Source of the DNA: Comamonadaceae bacterium OS-1
GTDB taxonomy: Bacteria > Pseudomonadota > Gammaproteobacteria > Burkholderiales > Burkholderiaceae_C
NCBI GenBank assembly: GCA_027923965.1
Contig: AP026969.1
Coordinates: 3,844,001 to 3,908,000 of the forward strand
DNA: 64,000 nt
Reading direction: 5' to 3'
The notes beneath the pieces are model-generated. The model was not told the DNA's origin. It was given only the letters and a program-made list of their open reading frames with translations, and did not search any database. The translations under genes and the position numbers were made by a program. Positions 8,158-16,301 of this stretch are shown piece by piece; positions within the stretch are counted from its first letter, which is position 1; every line of letters begins with the position of its first letter.

Positions 8158-8174
8158 TTGATAGTAACTATCAA
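8158..8174. promoter_or_regulatory. Perfect palindrome in the rubrerythrin/lipoprotein intergenic region
   Basis: TTGATAG-TAA-CTATCAA, perfect seven-base arms, lies 89 bases upstream of rubrerythrin and 102 bases upstream of the divergent lipoprotein gene. The ATAG..CTAT arms recall half-sites of redox-responsive LysR-type regulators such as OxyR, but the spacing is not canonical. The regulator is unknown. Confidence 0.4.
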
Positions 8175-8275
8175 ACACCACACCCACAAGCACCCGCTCC
8201 CCTGTTTAGAGGATGTGCGCCTCTTTGAAACGGCACAGCATGGCATCCCACCTCCCCCCACCGAAAGGCCACGCC

Positions 8276-10072
8276 ATGCGCTCCGTTCACACCCCTTTGG
8301 GGATTGCCCTCGCCACCCTCCTTGGTATTACCGCCTGTAGCGGTGGCGGTGACAGCCCCACCCCCGCTGCCGTCACGCCCGTGCCCAGCACGCTGATCAC
8401 CGGCACCGCCGCCGCCGGTGCGCCGATCATCGGGAAAGTCACGGTCAAGGACAGCCTGGGTGCGCAAAAAACAGTCGACATCCAGGCCAATGGTGCCTAC
8501 AGCGTCGATGTGGTCGGCTTGACAGGGCCGTTTGTTTTCATGGCGGACGGCACGGTAGGGGGACGAACAATACAAATCGTTTCGGCGGCAACGGTCGATG
8601 ACATCAGCAAGACCATCAACATCACACCGTTCACCGACCTGATCGTCGCCAACCTGGCAGGCCAGGCGGCAAAGGCGTATTTCGCATCGCCGACCTTTTC
8701 TATGCTGACCACGCCAGAGTTGAATGCCGCGCGCCAAACGCTGACGAACCGGTTGCTGCCGATCTTGAAAGCCATGGGCGTATCGGACAGCTTTGACATG
8801 CTGCGGTCTTCGTTTGCCGCCGACCATTCGGGTTTTGATGCCGTGATGGATGTGGTGCGCGTCAGCACCGACCCCGCCACGCAGATCGCCACGATCACCG
8901 ACCTGGTGAACCAGACCCAGATCCAGGACGACCTGGCCAGCAAAACCGATACGTCCCAGTTGCCAACCCCGGCTGCGAGCCTGAGCGACACCGTGGCCAG
9001 CCTGCAGGGCATCAACCAGACGCTGGCGAACTTTTCGGCGGCATTTGCCACCGGCATCCCCGCATCCAACAACGCGGTGCTGCGCGCACTGATGGCTGGC
9101 GACTTCGTTGATGAGGGCGGCGGTGTCGATGAATTCTTAAGCGCCCAGGCGGTGTTGGTGCCCGGGATGGTGGGCGTTCAGCAGTCCGGGGCGTCCATCG
9201 TGGCCGTCAAGGATGGTGGTGCGACCATGGATGTGGAGTTCCAGAGCGTGACCAAGACGGCCAACGGCGGTCACTCTACCGACATCTGGCACCAACAGTT
9301 CCGTCGCAATGCCCAAGGCCTCTGGCAATATGCCGGGAACCGCGAGTGGATGTATCTGGAGGCCAATTCGATTAACGCCCGGTTCCCCCAGCAGGGAGGA
9401 GGCTGGGAATACCGGGCTAACCTAGGGGAATCGGTTACCACCCGCAATGCCCAAGCGGCCTATGCGCTGTGGTCCGGCCCTGGAATACGCAACTGGGTAC
9501 CTTCGAGCTTGGCGGGCGTTACGCTCTCGGGCACCGTACTGGGGCGCAGCGGCAGCGCGTTCAAGTTCTACTCCGTCAACGGCGTGCCGGAAAGCACTTG
9601 GTTACCGGATTGCGCCATTCCATATGCCCAGCACTCCTTTGAGGTGACCTGTATCAACCTGGCGGACGTGAGCGCCGGTGCGGTCTATACCGTTACCCTG
9701 CTCGATGCCAACGGCGCGCCGATCGGTACGCCCGAGACGGTCACACTGGCCGGCAAGCCCGCCAGTACCAGCGAGGCCACCGCGGCCAGCGATGCATGGT
9801 TTCCGCGTCTCGCATCGACCAATCCGGCCACGATCGTCGGCCTGGTCGATGGCAAGCAGATCAGCTTCGCGCTGACACCACCCACGAACGCCGCTTACAC
9901 CCTCTGGACGGCGGCCTTGCAGACACCAACGAGGTATACGGATACGCGTGTCACCGGCACCACGGCCGACCTGGGCGTGTGGAGCGGGTCGCCGCCCACC
10001 AGCGCCCAAGCCGTGGTGACGGCGCGCGATGCCACCCAACGCCGCTTCGTCAGCTTCTACGACCTGCCATGA
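8276..10072 (+). CDS. Large lipoprotein of unknown function
   Basis: A 598-residue predicted outer-membrane or periplasmic lipoprotein. The start at 8276 gives a lipoprotein signal peptide ending in LGITAC, with cysteine 21 as the lipidation site, followed by SGGGDSPTP, a typical flexible linker. Residues ~38-75 (TGTAAAGAPI..GKVTVKDS..GAYSVDV) look like a carboxypeptidase-regulatory-like beta-sandwich. The rest, rich in T, A and N, is unassigned. It stands alone, convergent with the HAD gene. An upstream frame to 8213 would mask the lipobox. Confidence 0.75.
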   Translation: MRSVHTPLGIALATLLGITACSGGGDSPTPAAVTPVPSTLITGTAAAGAPIIGKVTVKDSLGAQKTVDIQANGAYSVDVVGLTGPFVFMADGTVGGRTIQIVSAATVDDISKTINITPFTDLIVANLAGQAAKAYFASPTFSMLTTPELNAARQTLTNRLLPILKAMGVSDSFDMLRSSFAADHSGFDAVMDVVRVSTDPATQIATITDLVNQTQIQDDLASKTDTSQLPTPAASLSDTVASLQGINQTLANFSAAFATGIPASNNAVLRALMAGDFVDEGGGVDEFLSAQAVLVPGMVGVQQSGASIVAVKDGGATMDVEFQSVTKTANGGHSTDIWHQQFRRNAQGLWQYAGNREWMYLEANSINARFPQQGGGWEYRANLGESVTTRNAQAAYALWSGPGIRNWVPSSLAGVTLSGTVLGRSGSAFKFYSVNGVPESTWLPDCAIPYAQHSFEVTCINLADVSAGAVYTVTLLDANGAPIGTPETVTLAGKPASTSEATAASDAWFPRLASTNPATIVGLVDGKQISFALTPPTNAAYTLWTAALQTPTRYTDTRVTGTTADLGVWSGSPPTSAQAVVTARDATQRRFVSFYDLP

Positions 10073-10087
10073 CGCGCGACCGGTCCT

Positions 10088-10750
10088 TCACACCAGCAGC
10101 GCCGCCAACTGGCCCATATCTGTGAACGTACAAAACGCCCCCGCCTCCACCAGCGCCTGCGCATCCACATGCCCGGACGTGGCAGGCGCGTAGCCGAACA
10201 CCGTGGCCCCGGCGGCCACGCCTGCGCGCACGCCGGTGGTGGTGTCTTCCACCACGGCGCAGCGGGTGGGGTCCACCTTGAGTGCGGCGGCGGCGGCCAG
10301 GTACACATCGGGCCAGGGTTTGGTGCGGGGCATTTCATGGCCGCTGAAAACCATGCCGCCAAAGTATTCGGCCAGGCCGGTCTTCGCCAGTTGCAACTCG
10401 ATCTTGATGCGGTCGGCCCCCGACGCGCAGGCGATGCGACCGGCGTAGGCGGTGTGCACCGCCTGCAGGGCTGCGTGGATGCCGGAAACCGGCTCCAGCC
10501 GGGTCTGCAGTGCGTGGTTGCGCCGGGCGCGGAACTCCAGCATCCAGGCTTCGGTGAGCGGTTGGCCGGTGTGGGCTTCGATGGCAGGGGCTTCATCCAT
10601 CACGGTTTTGCCGACGAAGAGGCGCATGCATTCGGCCAGCGTCATGGCCCAGCCGCTCGCGGCCAGCAGGTCGCGCAGCACGCCGATGGTCAGTGGCTCG
10701 GAATCGACCAGCACGCCATCACAGTCAAACAATACGGCTTCAAACTTCAT
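10088..10750 (-). CDS. HAD-superfamily hydrolase (beta-phosphoglucomutase/phosphatase-like)
   Basis: A 220-residue cytoplasmic HAD subfamily IA enzyme. Motif I is LFDCDGVLVDSEP (nucleophile D9, acid/base D11), followed by a helical cap. Motif II serine/threonine lies in CASGA, the motif III lysine in RTKPWPDVYL, and motif IV in VVEDTTTGVRAG. The DGVLVDSEP sequence and cap type are those of sugar-phosphate phosphatases and phosphoglucomutases (YieH/YniC-like). The substrate is not predictable. The gene is convergent with the lipoprotein gene, with 15 bases between stop codons. Confidence 0.9.
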   Translation of the reverse strand: MKFEAVLFDCDGVLVDSEPLTIGVLRDLLAASGWAMTLAECMRLFVGKTVMDEAPAIEAHTGQPLTEAWMLEFRARRNHALQTRLEPVSGIHAALQAVHTAYAGRIACASGADRIKIELQLAKTGLAEYFGGMVFSGHEMPRTKPWPDVYLAAAAALKVDPTRCAVVEDTTTGVRAGVAAGATVFGYAPATSGHVDAQALVEAGAFCTFTDMGQLAALLV

Positions 10751-10774
10751 GGATTTTCTTTCGGTAAATCTATT

Positions 10775-10836
10775 AGGACTTACGCAGCGCCCCTGTATCG
10801 CCCTACGGGCTTACAGGGGGAACTTGCGTAAGTCCT
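10775..10836. repeat. Three-tier hairpin, MITE-like
   Basis: Nested perfect inverted repeats: AGGACTTACGCA (10775-10786) with TGCGTAAGTCCT (10825-10836), CCCCTGTA (10790-10797) with TACAGGGG (10812-10819), and GCCC/GGGC around TAC at the centre. The 62-base unit folds almost completely on itself. Terminal repeats of this kind suggest a miniature mobile element or its remnant. It is unrelated to the ~50-base repeat family. Confidence 0.6.
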
Positions 10837-10852
10837 GGTTATGGATCAAATT

Positions 10853-10902
10853 GGCAGCTAGCGCTTATTCTGCCAGCGTAAGCAGCTATCAATACGATAG
10901 TT
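10853..10902 (+). repeat. Dispersed palindromic repeat, copy 4
   Basis: GCTAGCGCTTATTC..CAGCGTAAGCAGC then TATCAA and ATAGTT. It lies 16 bases after the MITE-like hairpin and 34 bases before the response regulator start. Confidence 0.8.
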
Positions 10903-10936
10903 CCCCAGCATGCCCTTGCCTTGGTATGCTCTTAGC

Positions 10937-11647
10937 ATGGCCCATTTACTCATAGTTGAAGACGACGATTTGCTGCGCGACGGCCTGGCAGCCCAATTGG
11001 GGCTGGCGGGGCACCAGACCACTACCGCCGCCAACGGCGCGCTGGCCCAGGAACAGCTGGAAGCCACCCGTTTCGACGGCGTGGTGCTGGACCTGGGTTT
11101 GCCCGTGGTGGACGGCATGGCGCTGCTGCGCTGGATCCGCAAACGCCTGCTGGCCCTGCCGGTGCTGATTTTGACCGCCCGCGACGGCGTGGAAGACCGC
11201 ATCGAGGGCCTCAACGCCGGGGCCGACGACTACCTCACCAAGCCTTTCAACATGGCCGAGCTGGAAGCCCGCCTGGGCTCCATGCTGCGTCGCTCGCGCC
11301 TGCCCGCCTTTGGCGGCTCGCTGGAGCTGCAAATGGGTGAAACCGGCCGCCTGCGGCTGGATGCCACCCAGCCGCTGGCCTGGCTGGACGACGAGCCGCT
11401 GGAGCTGACCCAGCGCGAATGGGCGCTGCTGTCGCTGCTGGTGGCCAACGCGGGCCAGGTGGTGGGCCGCGAAGACGTGCTCAGCGCCTGGAAGGCCGAC
11501 CCCAGCGATCCCAGCGACACCACCAACACGGGATCCAACGCGCTGGAGGTCTACGTGCACCGCCTGCGCCGCAAGCTGGCCGACTCGGGCCTGAGCATCC
11601 GCAACGTGCGCGGCCTGGGCTACATGCTGGAAACCGCCGCGCCATGA
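10937..11647 (+). CDS. OmpR/PhoB-family response regulator (TctD/QseB-like)
   Basis: A 236-residue two-component regulator. The N-terminal receiver domain has the acidic pair E8-D9-D10, phosphoacceptor D52 in VVLDLGLP and K102 in YLTKPF. The C-terminal winged-helix DNA-binding domain (about residues 135-232) contains LTQREWALLSLL and VYVHRLRRKL. Its ATGA overlap with the histidine kinase makes them a cognate pair. No Shine-Dalgarno precedes the ATG, and a TATGCT hexamer lies seven bases before it, so the message could be leaderless; an alternative start 27 bases upstream is not supported by homology. Confidence 0.92.
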   Translation: MAHLLIVEDDDLLRDGLAAQLGLAGHQTTTAANGALAQEQLEATRFDGVVLDLGLPVVDGMALLRWIRKRLLALPVLILTARDGVEDRIEGLNAGADDYLTKPFNMAELEARLGSMLRRSRLPAFGGSLELQMGETGRLRLDATQPLAWLDDEPLELTQREWALLSLLVANAGQVVGREDVLSAWKADPSDPSDTTNTGSNALEVYVHRLRRKLADSGLSIRNVRGLGYMLETAAP

Positions 11648-13116
11648 GCCTGCCAGGCCTGCCGCCGGGCCTGCAAAAAGACAAAGCCCCCGGCCTGTCC
11701 CTGAAACGCCAGTTGCTGCTGTGGCTGCTGCTGCCGCAACTGCTGCTGTGGCTGGTGGGCGGGCTGCTGGCCTACCGCATCGCGCTGAACTACGCCGAGA
11801 AGGGCATCGACCAGTCGCTGACCCAGTCGGTACGCTCGCTGGCGCGCCAGGTCAAGCCCATGGGTTCGGGCCTGCTGGTGGACTTTCCGCGGGCCGCGCG
11901 CGACATTCTGGAAGAAGACCCGACCGACCGCGTTAGCTACATGGTGTCGTCGCCGCCCGGCCAGTTTGTGCTGGGCAACAGCAAGCTGCCCGACCCGCTG
12001 GTCACCATCCCCATCCAGGCCGGGGAACCGCTGATCTATGAAACCCTGCTGGACAAAAAGCCGGTGCGCATCGCCCTGCTGGAAGTCAACTACGGCGATG
12101 CCGACGCACCCCAGCGCCTGCGCGTGCAGGTGGCCAAAAGCCTGGCCGTACAGCAGCGCATCGCCCGCGAGCTGGTGGCCGACATGCTGCTGCCGCTGGT
12201 GCTGCTGGGCGCGCTGATCGGCACCGTGGTGTTCATCGGCGTGGGCCGCGGCCTGCAGCCCCTTAAGCGCCTGGAGGCCCTGCTGGGTGACCGGGCCCAC
12301 CGCAGCGTCACCACCCTGCTGCCCATCGAGCTGACCCAGGCCCCGCAGGAGGTGCATTCGCTGGCCGAGGCGGTGAACCAGATGCTGGCCGCCGTGCGCC
12401 GCAGCCTGGGCCAGGAAAAGCGCTTCATCAACGATGCCGCCCACCAGCTACGCACCCCGCTGGCGGGCCTGATCAGCCAGACCGAGCTGGCCCTGGCCGA
12501 GCGCGACCCGCAAGCCCTGCAGGAGCGGCTCACCAAGGTGCACGCCGGGGCATTGCGCAGCGCCCACCTGGTGCACCAGTTGCTGGCGCTGGCCCGCACC
12601 GAGGCCGACATCACGCCCCAGCCGCTGGACATGGCCACGCTGGCCCGCGAAGTGGCCCGCGAGTGGACACCGCGCGCCATCTCGGCGGGCATCGACCTGG
12701 GCTACGAGGGCGAGGACAGCCTGGTCACCCAGGGCGAAAAGCTGCTGCTGCGCGAAGCCCTCAGCAACCTGATCGACAATGCCCTGCATTACGCGGGCCG
12801 GGGTGCGACCGTGACCCTGCGGGTGCAGCGCCAGCAGGGCTTTGCGGTGGTGGAGGTGGAAGACAACGGCCCGGGCCTGCCGGCAGCCGATATGCCCCGG
12901 GTGTTCGAGCGTTTCTGGCGCGCCAGCGAGCTGCCCGGCGGCTGCGGCCTGGGCCTGGCCATCGTGCAAGAGATCACCCTGCGCCACGGTGGTACGGCCG
13001 AGGCCGAGAACATCCCCCCGCAGGGCCTGCGCGTGCGCTTGCGTCTGCCGCTGCCCGCGTTTCCACTGACATCGGGCGACTTCCGGCATCCGCCGCCACT
13101 TCCCGCCACCCATTAG
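11644..13116 (+). CDS. Two-component sensor histidine kinase (TctE/QseC-like)
   Basis: A 490-residue inner-membrane kinase. Hydrophobic segment ~24-45 and a second at ~181-203 bracket a periplasmic region of the 2CSK_N type. Then come the H-box NDAAHQLRTPLAG with phosphoacceptor H267, the N-box LSNLIDNALHYAG, and the G-boxes VEDNGPGLP and GCGLGLAIV. It should phosphorylate the response regulator whose stop codon it overlaps. TctE relatives sense tricarboxylates, but no transport gene is adjacent, so the signal is open. Confidence 0.92.
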   Translation: MSLPGLPPGLQKDKAPGLSLKRQLLLWLLLPQLLLWLVGGLLAYRIALNYAEKGIDQSLTQSVRSLARQVKPMGSGLLVDFPRAARDILEEDPTDRVSYMVSSPPGQFVLGNSKLPDPLVTIPIQAGEPLIYETLLDKKPVRIALLEVNYGDADAPQRLRVQVAKSLAVQQRIARELVADMLLPLVLLGALIGTVVFIGVGRGLQPLKRLEALLGDRAHRSVTTLLPIELTQAPQEVHSLAEAVNQMLAAVRRSLGQEKRFINDAAHQLRTPLAGLISQTELALAERDPQALQERLTKVHAGALRSAHLVHQLLALARTEADITPQPLDMATLAREVAREWTPRAISAGIDLGYEGEDSLVTQGEKLLLREALSNLIDNALHYAGRGATVTLRVQRQQGFAVVEVEDNGPGLPAADMPRVFERFWRASELPGGCGLGLAIVQEITLRHGGTAEAENIPPQGLRVRLRLPLPAFPLTSGDFRHPPPLPATH

Positions 13117-13127
13117 GTTGTATACAA

Positions 13128-13137
13128 GTTTTTGGGC
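13128..13137. promoter_or_regulatory. TTGTATACAA palindrome upstream of the GGDEF-EAL gene
   Basis: A perfect ten-base palindrome between the kinase stop codon and the GGDEF-EAL start. The same core recurs upstream of the PKS operon. It resembles sites of GntR-family regulators, by inspection only. Confidence 0.4.
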
Positions 13138-13232
13138 GCGGCTGTGGGATACTGACTTTCGGGCTTCCCGCCCTTCCGGTCCTTTCGACCCTCCCTTTTG
13201 TCGACGAAAGCCAGGTTCTTTCAAATCCGCAT

Positions 13233-15776
13233 ATGCGTGTTTTTCGACCATCCCTGAGGGTTGCCATCTCGGTGCCATTTGCGCTGATCCTGGCCACCAC
13301 CGTTGCCTTGCAGGCCATCACGCAGCAAGACAACAACACCCGCCTGATCGACAAGACGAGCGTGCGCATTCTGGACACGCTGACCGTGGCCACCAACAAC
13401 CGCCTGGTGCATTTTCTGGAAGAGCCGTTTCGCATCCAGAACGGCATTGCCGATGCGATTGCGCGCCACGGCCTGTACCAGCCCAAGGACCTGGGCTCCG
13501 TCTACCGCTACCTGAACGGCGTGTACCAAGGGCTCTACAAGGACCAAACCCAGATCAGTGTGCTGAGTTTTGGCAGTGCAGCGGGCGAATACGCCGGGTT
13601 GCGCCGCGAAGATGGCGGTGCGGGCTTCAACCTGATGCTCAAGGATGCCTCCACCCAAGGCCAGTTGCGGATCTACAAGGGGGAAGAACCACAGGAACTC
13701 CTGGCGGCGTACGACCCGTACGATCCGCGCCAACGCCCCTGGTACGCACCGATTGCCGAGTCCGGCAAGCCGGGCTGGTCGGCCATCTACACCAACTATG
13801 ACGAACGGGCCGAAATCACCATCTCGGCATCCTCCCCGGTGCGGGCCGGGACGCGTTTTCTGGGCGTGATGGAGGCCGATGTCAAGCTCAACGGCCTGAA
13901 CCAGTTTTTGCGTGACGAGCCGCTGCGGGGCACGGCAGTCATCGCCATCACCGACCTCGAAGGGCGGCTGGTGGCGTATTCGGAGCCGGGTTCGGTGGTC
14001 TCCGATGGCCGCAGCAGCACCTCGCGCGGCCTGCGCCTGCGCCTGTCGGAGAGCGACAACCCGGTGCTGCGCGCCGCCGCGCAGCCGGTGGCAGACGCCC
14101 CCACCGAGAGCGCCTCCGGCTTCCAGCTGACGGTGGACGACAAACTGTATATCTGCCGGGTCACGCCGTATTCGGACAGCCGGGGGCTGAACTGGCGCAT
14201 CGTGATGCTGGTACCCGAATCCGACCTGCTGGGGGATATTCGCACCGCCAGCCAACGCAGCATGGCCTGGATCGCAGGCATTGCCTCGCTGGGCTTTGTG
14301 CTCGGCCTATGGGCCATTGGCTGGGTGACCCGGCCCATCCAGCGCACGGCGCAGGCGGCCAACCGGCTCGCCCAGGGCCAATGGGACACCACCATCGACA
14401 CCGGCGGCGCGGTGCAGGAAACCGACACCCTGGTGCGGGCTTTCAACGCCATGGCACAGCGCCTGCAGCGGGCCTTCAACAACATGCACGACCAGTTGCG
14501 CTTCGACAGCCTGACCCATTTGCTGACCCGGCGCGGCCTGCTGGAGGAGGTGCACTGGGACGGAGCGCGACCCGCCGTGCTCTGCCTGCTGGGGCTGGAC
14601 GGGTTTCGGGCCATCAACGACAACGTCGGCCATGCCACTGGCGAACGCCTGCTGCAGGCCATCGCCGAACGTATGCGGGCCCAACTGCCCAGGCAGGTGC
14701 TGATGGCCCGCGTGGGCGGGGACGAATTTGTGCTGCTGCACCTGGACACCGCGCTCGCAGCCGCCGACACAGCCACCCAGGCCCTCCAGGTGTTTGCCAC
14801 CGCTTTTGCGTCGGGCGGCGACGAGATCATGGTGAGCGCCTCGGTGGGGGTGGTCGCCGGGCAGCTGAGCGCCGACGCCCTGCCCGACTGGCTGCGCAAT
14901 GCCAGCGTGGCGCTGGGCGAGGCCAAGCGCCGAAACCGCGGATCGTGGGGAGAGTTCGAGCCCGGCATGATGGCGCAGTCGCTGGAGAACGCGCGGCTGG
15001 CCAATGAACTGCGCCAGGCCCTGGAGCGGGAGCAGTTCCGGGTCCATTACCAAACCGTGGTTGCGCTGGACACCGGCCGTGTCAGCGGAGTCGAGGCCCT
15101 GGTGCGCTGGCAAAGCCCGGTGCGCGGCATGGTGCCGCCCGGCATCTTCATTCCGGTGGCCGAAAGCTCCGACCTGATCCTGGCGTTGGGCGACTGGGTG
15201 CTGCGCACCGCCACCCGGGACGTAGCCGAGTACCTGGCGCGGCTACCGGCGGATTTCGACCTGCATGTGAACGTGTCGGCCCGGCAGCTGATCCAGTCCG
15301 ATTTCGGCAGCACGCTGAAACAGGCGCTGTCGGCCAGCGGGTTGCCGCCCCACAAGCTGACGCTGGAACTGACCGAGTCGGTGCTCATCGAGCAAAGCGG
15401 CCAGACGGTAGAGCGCTTGCGGGAAATCCGCGCCCTGGGGGTAAAAATTGCCATCGACGACTTTGGCACCGGCTATTCCTCGCTGGCCTATCTGGGGCGG
15501 CTACCCTTTGACTGCCTCAAGGTGGACCAAAGCTTTGTGCGCACCCTGTGCAACTCACCGCAAGACGCGGCCATTGTGGCGGCCGTGCTGCAGATGGCCA
15601 AGGGCTTCGGGGTGGATGTGGTGGCCGAAGGGGTGGAAACCGAAGCCCAGGCGCAGCGCCTGCTGGAGATGGGCTGCCACCACGCCCAAGGTTACTGGTT
15701 TGGCCGCCCCCTGCCCTGGACCCAGATCGACTGGGCGCCGCATCCGCTCTATCGGCCGCACACCGACATCCCCTAA
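13233..15776 (+). CDS. Cache-HAMP-GGDEF-EAL cyclic-di-GMP signalling protein
   Basis: An 847-residue inner-membrane protein. A first transmembrane helix (~8-30) is followed by a periplasmic double-Cache sensor region (~35-340), which contains the DPRQRPWYAPIAESGKPGWS stretch typical of dCache domains. A second helix lies at ~344-368, then HAMP, a GGDEF domain with intact GGDEF at 495-499, and an EAL domain with EAL at 621-623 and DDFGTGYSSL. Both catalytic signatures are kept, so synthesis and hydrolysis of c-di-GMP are both possible. The RxxD inhibitory site is absent at its usual position. An ORF extension upstream overlaps the kinase gene and is rejected. Confidence 0.92.
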   Translation: MRVFRPSLRVAISVPFALILATTVALQAITQQDNNTRLIDKTSVRILDTLTVATNNRLVHFLEEPFRIQNGIADAIARHGLYQPKDLGSVYRYLNGVYQGLYKDQTQISVLSFGSAAGEYAGLRREDGGAGFNLMLKDASTQGQLRIYKGEEPQELLAAYDPYDPRQRPWYAPIAESGKPGWSAIYTNYDERAEITISASSPVRAGTRFLGVMEADVKLNGLNQFLRDEPLRGTAVIAITDLEGRLVAYSEPGSVVSDGRSSTSRGLRLRLSESDNPVLRAAAQPVADAPTESASGFQLTVDDKLYICRVTPYSDSRGLNWRIVMLVPESDLLGDIRTASQRSMAWIAGIASLGFVLGLWAIGWVTRPIQRTAQAANRLAQGQWDTTIDTGGAVQETDTLVRAFNAMAQRLQRAFNNMHDQLRFDSLTHLLTRRGLLEEVHWDGARPAVLCLLGLDGFRAINDNVGHATGERLLQAIAERMRAQLPRQVLMARVGGDEFVLLHLDTALAAADTATQALQVFATAFASGGDEIMVSASVGVVAGQLSADALPDWLRNASVALGEAKRRNRGSWGEFEPGMMAQSLENARLANELRQALEREQFRVHYQTVVALDTGRVSGVEALVRWQSPVRGMVPPGIFIPVAESSDLILALGDWVLRTATRDVAEYLARLPADFDLHVNVSARQLIQSDFGSTLKQALSASGLPPHKLTLELTESVLIEQSGQTVERLREIRALGVKIAIDDFGTGYSSLAYLGRLPFDCLKVDQSFVRTLCNSPQDAAIVAAVLQMAKGFGVDVVAEGVETEAQAQRLLEMGCHHAQGYWFGRPLPWTQIDWAPHPLYRPHTDIP

Positions 15777-15782
15777 AAATGG

Positions 15783-15835
15783 CAGTCTGTGCATATCCAC
15801 AGAGCACAAGAAGCTATCAAATGAATAGCGCATCA
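15783..15835 (+). repeat. Dispersed palindromic repeat, copy 5
   Basis: GTGCATATCC..AGCACAAGaAGC followed by TATCAAA and ATAGCG. It lies just after the GGDEF-EAL stop codon. The left arm is partly degraded. Confidence 0.65.
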
Positions 15836-15948
15836 AAACTGTGAACTAAAACAGTTCCAGACCGCCCCACCCCAGGTCTCGCAGACCGTAGAACGCCGCG
15901 AAACGTCTTCTCCAGAGCCTGGGATGGACGGAGCATGCTCAGCGGAAA

Positions 15949-15956
15949 TGTATACA
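15949..15956. promoter_or_regulatory. TGTATACA palindrome upstream of the PKS operon
   Basis: An eight-base perfect match to the core of the TTGTATACAA motif, about 480 bases before the PKS start. A site this short could occur by chance. Confidence 0.25.
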
Positions 15957-16162
15957 AACCCAGAATCCGACTGCAACAGGCTGCAAATACAGGCTCTACA
16001 CCCGTGGAAAAAAGGTCCAAAAACAGCACGTCTTTTGCGCTGAACGAAGCAGGCAAACGTCGGTAATCCTAACTCCAATTTCGGCTATGTCCCTTATGCG
16101 ACATGAGATTTTTACTACCGAAATATTTCTCGGACCTGAAATTTGTCTATGACAACTGCTTT

Positions 16163-16204
16163 TTTCACACACCAACACTTACACAAATGATTTCTTTCAC
16201 ACAC
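16163..16204. promoter_or_regulatory. Direct repeat TTTCACACAC, two copies 32 bases apart
   Basis: Identical ten-mers begin at 16163 and 16195. Spacing of 32 bases is close to three helical turns, so both lie on one DNA face, as expected for an activator that binds tandem sites upstream of the PKS promoter. Confidence 0.35.
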
Positions 16205-16230
16205 TGAAAACAACAACCACAAGAACACGG

Positions 16231-16242
16231 ATTGTCTACAAT
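16231..16242. promoter_or_regulatory. ATTGT-CT-ACAAT near-palindrome upstream of the PKS operon
   Basis: Perfect five-base arms around CT. It is one base different from the TTGTATACAA motif and 59 bases from the next copy. It overlaps the region of a TTGACA hexamer. Confidence 0.35.
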
Positions 16243-16264
16243 ATTGACATACATCAAATTTAAT

Positions 16265-16285
16265 AAACATTTTTAGTAAATGTTT
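16265..16285. promoter_or_regulatory. AAACATTT/AAATGTTT inverted repeat upstream of the PKS operon
   Basis: Eight-base perfect arms with a TTAGT spacer, directly before the strongest TTGTATACAA site. It could be an operator, or part of the 5' leader. Confidence 0.35.
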
Positions 16286-16289
16286 TATT

Positions 16290-16301
16290 TTTGTATACAA
16301 A
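16290..16301. promoter_or_regulatory. TTTGTATACAAA palindrome upstream of the PKS operon
   Basis: A perfect 12-base palindrome 127 bases before the PKS start codon and the longest copy of the motif shared with the GGDEF-EAL upstream region. Confidence 0.5.
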
